From positions 15,960-79,959 of the forward strand of contig WVYX01000244.1 of the NCBI GenBank assembly GCA_011772755.1: a stretch of 64,000 bases of DNA, given 5' to 3'. Numbering within the stretch: the stretch's first letter is position 1; each line of letters begins with the position of its first letter. Below the pieces are notes generated by a model. The model did not search any database, was not told the origin of the DNA, and saw only the letters and a program-made list of their open reading frames with translations. Made by a program: the position numbers and the translations under genes. Source of the stretch: Gemmatimonadales bacterium. Lineage in GTDB: Bacteria > Gemmatimonadota > Gemmatimonadetes > Gemmatimonadales > GWC2-71-9. Shown in pieces: positions 60,261 to 64,000 of this stretch.

Positions 60261-61310
60261 TTGTCAGAGCTAGTCGAAGTCCGTTTCAAAGGCAACCGGA
60301 GAGCGTGCTTCACCTGGGAGGAGGCATCGTCCCTCGCCCTGGGCGACCCAGTGGTCGTGGCGGTGGAGCGTGGGGAGGACCTGGGCCGGGTGTCAGCGGT
60401 TGGGGCAATTGCCGAGCGAAAGTGTGGGGTAGGATGCAATGGGTGTTCTCTGGGCGAGTTGCCTGAGGCCACTGGCAAGGTGCTCCGCAACGCATCGGTG
60501 GAGGACGCCCATTTGTCGAACGAGCTCCGCAGGGCCGAGGAAGACGTGCGCCGCAAGGTGATGGAGCGGGTGCAGGCCCATGGGCTGCTGATGAAGGTCT
60601 CCGACGCCGAGTGGCAGTGGGACCGCAAGAAGCTCACTGTCTATTTCACCGCAGACAAGAGGGTGGATTTTCGCGCCCTGGTGCGCGACCTCGCGGGACT
60701 CTTCCGAACCCGCATCGAGCTTCGGCAGATCGGAGCGCGAGACGAGTCGAAGCGACTGGACGGCGTCGGCCGCTGCGGGCGGCAGTACTGCTGCTCCTCC
60801 TGGCTCCCGGAGCTCCGCCCTGTCAGCCTCTCACTGGCGAAGGACCAGCAGCTCTCGCTGAACCCGAGCCAGATTTCCGGTGGTTGCGGGCGGCTGTTGT
60901 GTTGCCTGCGCTACGAGCACGACTTCTACGTCAGCTCCCGCAAGCGATTCCCCAAGGTGGGACGCCGTCTGCGTACGGAACGCGGTACCGAGAAGGTCGA
61001 AGCGGTGGACATCTTCCGCGACCGTGTGCTTCTCAAGGGCGAGGATGAGACGACCCGCACCGTTATGCTGTTTGACCTCAAGCAGGAGGTCGCAGCGGAG
61101 ACCGCTGGCACGGCCGCCACGGAGAAGCGCCCAGCGGAGCCGGCATCCGAGAGTGCCGAGGCTGCGCTGACGACGCAGGAGGTGGTGGAGGCGGTGAGTC
61201 CTCGCAAACGCCGGCGGCGCAGGCGACGAAAGCGTGGCCGCCGGGGCAGCCGGCGACGCTCCCGAAGCGAAGACCGGCCTGATAGCCCGAAGGACGAGCG
61301 TGATGACTAA
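60261..61310 (+). CDS. ricT: PSP1/RicT (YaaT)-family protein with Arg-rich tail
   Basis: DKRVDFRALVRDLAGLFRTRIELRQIGARDESKRLDGVGRCGRQYCCSSWL; GGCGRLLCCLRYEHDFY; TTG start inferred. Confidence 0.88.
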   Translation: MSELVEVRFKGNRRACFTWEEASSLALGDPVVVAVERGEDLGRVSAVGAIAERKCGVGCNGCSLGELPEATGKVLRNASVEDAHLSNELRRAEEDVRRKVMERVQAHGLLMKVSDAEWQWDRKKLTVYFTADKRVDFRALVRDLAGLFRTRIELRQIGARDESKRLDGVGRCGRQYCCSSWLPELRPVSLSLAKDQQLSLNPSQISGGCGRLLCCLRYEHDFYVSSRKRFPKVGRRLRTERGTEKVEAVDIFRDRVLLKGEDETTRTVMLFDLKQEVAAETAGTAATEKRPAEPASESAEAALTTQEVVEAVSPRKRRRRRRRKRGRRGSRRRSRSEDRPDSPKDERDD

Positions 61311-62835
61311 GTACTACATCACGACGGCCATCGACTACTCGAATGGTGAGCCGCACCTCGGTCACGCCTACGAGAAGATCGGAGCCGACTGCGTTGCCCG
61401 ATACCGTCGGCTACGAGGCCACGACGTGTACTTTTCCATCGGGATGGACGAGCACGGCCAGAAAGTCGCGCAGGCGGCGGAGGCAGCCGGCAGCGACCCG
61501 CAGGCGTGGGTGGACGGGATTGCTCAGCAGTTCCAAGCTGCGTGGTCCGAGCTCAGCATCAGTCACGACGCCTTCATTCGAACCACCGAGCCGCGACACC
61601 ACGGTGCCGTCGAGGAGCTGTTCCGTCGTATCCAACACAGCGGACACATCTCGCAAGGGACGTACGAGGGCTACTACTGCGTGGGCTGCGAGGCCTTCAA
61701 GTTGGAGAAGGATCTGGTCGACGGAAAGTGTCCCGTTCATCCGACTCGCGAGGTCAAGTGGCTGGAGGAACCGAACTTCTTCTTCGAGATCGGTCGGTTC
61801 CGTCAGAAGCTGCTGGACCTGTACGACGCCAACCCGGGGTTCATAAAGCCGAAATCGAAGTCCAATGAGGTGTACAACGTCGTCTCAGAGTGGACCGACG
61901 ATCAGAAGATGTCCGTCAGCCGTGCCCGGGTTCCCTGGGGCATCCCGTGGCCGGGCGACGACAGCCATGTGGTTTACGTGTGGTTCGAGGCGGTAATCAA
62001 CTATCTCTCGGCAGCCGCGTTCCCCAACCCCGGCTACGAGGCGATCTGGCCGGCCGACGTCCACGTGATCGGACCGGACATCGTGCGCTTCCACGCAGCC
62101 ATGTGGCCGGCGATGCTGATGGCGGCCGACGTCGAGGTTCCCAGGCAGGTGTGGTGCCACGGATGGGTGAGCACCGGCGGTGCCCGCTTCTCGAAATCGG
62201 CTGGCGTCGCAGTCACGCTGCGTAACCTCATTGACCGTCACGGATCCGACGCTCTACGGTATTTCGTGCTGCGGGAGATACCTTGGAACGCCGACGGGAA
62301 TTTCACGTGGGAACGGTTTGACACCCGGTACACTGCCGAGTTGGCCGACGGCTACGGGAATCTGGTAAGCCGGGTCCTGGCGATGATCCGCCGCTACCGA
62401 AACGCTATGGTACCGGACGTGAGTACGCCAACCCCGCTGGACACTGCGGGCGACGAGCTAGTGGCGGCCTACCGGGGCGCCATGGATGGCCATCTGCTGC
62501 ACGAGGGTGCGGACCACGCGTGGAAGCTTGTGGACCGAGCCAACGGGTTCGTCGAGCAGCGGGCGCCATGGAACCTGGCCAAGGGTGGACAGGACGCCGA
62601 GCTGGACGAGACCCTAGCCGCCCTGAGTCGGGCCCTCGCGCGCATCACTTTGATGGCGAGTCCATTCATGCCCGGCAAGACGCAAGCCGTTTGGGAGGCG
62701 CTGGGCCTGCCCGGCGAGGTCTCCACCGCGTCCTGGCAAGCGCTGGAGCAGCCACCCACCGGGGGTGGGAGCGTCCAGCGGCTGGCGCCACTTTTTCCCA
62801 AACCCGCGCACGTGCCACAAGCGGTTGACAAATAG
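61303..62835 (+). CDS. metG: Methionine--tRNA ligase
   Basis: YYITTAIDYSNGEPHLGHAYEKIGADCVARYRRLRGHDVYF; HGWVSTGGARFSKSAGVAV. Confidence 0.96.
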   Translation: MTKYYITTAIDYSNGEPHLGHAYEKIGADCVARYRRLRGHDVYFSIGMDEHGQKVAQAAEAAGSDPQAWVDGIAQQFQAAWSELSISHDAFIRTTEPRHHGAVEELFRRIQHSGHISQGTYEGYYCVGCEAFKLEKDLVDGKCPVHPTREVKWLEEPNFFFEIGRFRQKLLDLYDANPGFIKPKSKSNEVYNVVSEWTDDQKMSVSRARVPWGIPWPGDDSHVVYVWFEAVINYLSAAAFPNPGYEAIWPADVHVIGPDIVRFHAAMWPAMLMAADVEVPRQVWCHGWVSTGGARFSKSAGVAVTLRNLIDRHGSDALRYFVLREIPWNADGNFTWERFDTRYTAELADGYGNLVSRVLAMIRRYRNAMVPDVSTPTPLDTAGDELVAAYRGAMDGHLLHEGADHAWKLVDRANGFVEQRAPWNLAKGGQDAELDETLAALSRALARITLMASPFMPGKTQAVWEALGLPGEVSTASWQALEQPPTGGGSVQRLAPLFPKPAHVPQAVDK

Positions 62836-62860
62836 GAAGTTAGCATTGTGACATAAGTGG

Positions 62861-62890
62861 TTGACAGTGTTTGTTCCCAACGTCTAATTT
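62861..62890 (+). promoter_or_regulatory. Sigma70-like promoter candidate
   Basis: TTGACA (62861-62866), 16-nt spacer, TCTAAT (62883-62888), or 18 nt to TAATTT; precedes M23 peptidase gene. Confidence 0.5.
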
Positions 62891-62987
62891 CATCGCGGCT
62901 CCTTGCGGGAGCCCGAAAAAGGCCCTATCCCTGTCTGTGCGAGGGGAGTCCATCTAGGCTAGATTTCGACCTGTCGGGGAGCGGATC

Positions 62988-63926
62988 ATGGCAACACGGC
63001 AGTGGACCGTGGTACTGGTTCCGCACGGTGCAGGGGGATCGCGGGCGGTCAAGGTGTCGCTGCGCGGGTTCAGGATTCTGGTCACCCTGCTCGCAGCAGT
63101 GGCCGTGACGGCGATCGCGTTCGGCTACGCCACCATCACACGGGCGGTGGATCTCTCCCGCCTCGACCGACTGGAGCGCCGCAACGAGCTCCTGGCCCAG
63201 GAGCTCGAAAGCGCCCAGCACATCCTCGCCAGCCTTGGCGACACCATCGCGGCAATTGCGGAGCGCGATGAGATGATCCGCCTCCTGGCAGGACTCGACC
63301 CCATCGACCCGGACGTGCAGCTGGCCGGCGTCGGTGGACCGGCCGAAGCAAGGACGCCAGGCGACCAGATCCTCTCCGAGGGACTGGAAGGCCAGCAAGC
63401 TCTAGCGGTGCGCGCCCAACTCGACAACTTCATCCGGCGCGCCAGTCTCCTGGCTAGTTCCTACGATGAAGCGGTGACAGGTCTGCAGGAGCACACCGAC
63501 CGGCTCGAGCGCACGCCGTCGCTCCGGCCGATCGCCCCCACCGCGGGTTACATCACCAGCAACTACTCCCGTGCTCGGATGCACCCCATCTATCACCAGC
63601 CCAAGCCCCACATGGGGATCGACATCACGGCGGCCGTGGGCACGCCGATCCTGGCACCAGCGAGCGGGCGGGTGATCGAGGTGGGTGCCAAGACGGGATA
63701 CGGCAAGACGGTCACTATCGACCACGGCTACGGCGTGCAGACGTTCTACGCCCACTGCTCGCGGACTCTGGTTAGGGTTGGACAGTGGGTGCGGCGTAAC
63801 GACAAGATCGCCGAAGTCGGTCGCACGGGGACCGCCACCGGACCGCACCTCCACTACGAGGTGCTTGTCGACCAGAAGCCGGTTGATCCGCGAAAGTACA
63901 TCTTCCCGGCATTCATCGTCGATTAG
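62988..63926 (+). CDS. M23-family metallopeptidase, membrane-anchored
   Basis: N-terminal TM plus coiled coil; MHPIYHQPKPHMGIDITAAVGTPILAPASGRVIEVGAKTGYGKTVTIDHGYGVQTFYAHCS...GRTGTATGPHLHYEV. Confidence 0.96.
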   Translation: MATRQWTVVLVPHGAGGSRAVKVSLRGFRILVTLLAAVAVTAIAFGYATITRAVDLSRLDRLERRNELLAQELESAQHILASLGDTIAAIAERDEMIRLLAGLDPIDPDVQLAGVGGPAEARTPGDQILSEGLEGQQALAVRAQLDNFIRRASLLASSYDEAVTGLQEHTDRLERTPSLRPIAPTAGYITSNYSRARMHPIYHQPKPHMGIDITAAVGTPILAPASGRVIEVGAKTGYGKTVTIDHGYGVQTFYAHCSRTLVRVGQWVRRNDKIAEVGRTGTATGPHLHYEVLVDQKPVDPRKYIFPAFIVD

Positions 63927-64000
63927 GCGTCCGCGTACCCCGGCGGCTGGCTCACAACTCATTCCCGCAGCACAGCCTCGACCCGTGGCGCGCCGCATCG

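Noticed and set aside
62898-62915. Hairpin ggctccttgcgggagcc before the M23 gene
   Set aside because: Only a 6-bp stem, no T-tract, and it lies downstream of the putative promoter; not convincing as a terminator.
63402-63998. Minus-strand ORF at the right edge
   Set aside because: Antisense to the M23 peptidase; no domain evidence.

Overview
This is a GC-rich, gene-dense bacterial chromosomal window. I infer a Gemmatimonadota-like origin from gene content and style, but have not verified it. It holds about 57 credible CDSs. I saw no rRNA, tRNA, CRISPR, IS or prophage signal.

Main blocks:
- A minus-strand DNA-end-processing operon, NurA / HerA-like / two secreted paralogs / Mre11(SbcD) / Rad50(SbcC) / GNAT, at about 5.95-15.1 kb.
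- gcvH-gcvP plus a LipM-like acyltransferase.
- A five-gene peptide ABC transporter.
- lipA-pdhABC-lpd-lipB.
- dnaE-accA-ricT-metG.

Most interesting observations:
1. A family of intergenic arrays built from short words at a strict 8-nt (G/C-rich) or 7-nt (A/T-rich GCTAATT-type) period. They are often arranged as inverted arms. The word differs between loci but the period is kept.
2. The archaeal-style Mre11/Rad50/HerA/NurA cluster with two embedded secreted proteins and an atypical HerA P-loop.
3. A CoaE dephospho-CoA kinase fused to a PIG-L/LmbE deacetylase.
4. An apparent DEAD-box pseudo-helicase that keeps a DbpA-type RNA-binding domain.
5. A LipM-like octanoyltransferase alongside LipB.

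All assignments come from reading the supplied translations and nucleotides. No searches were run.
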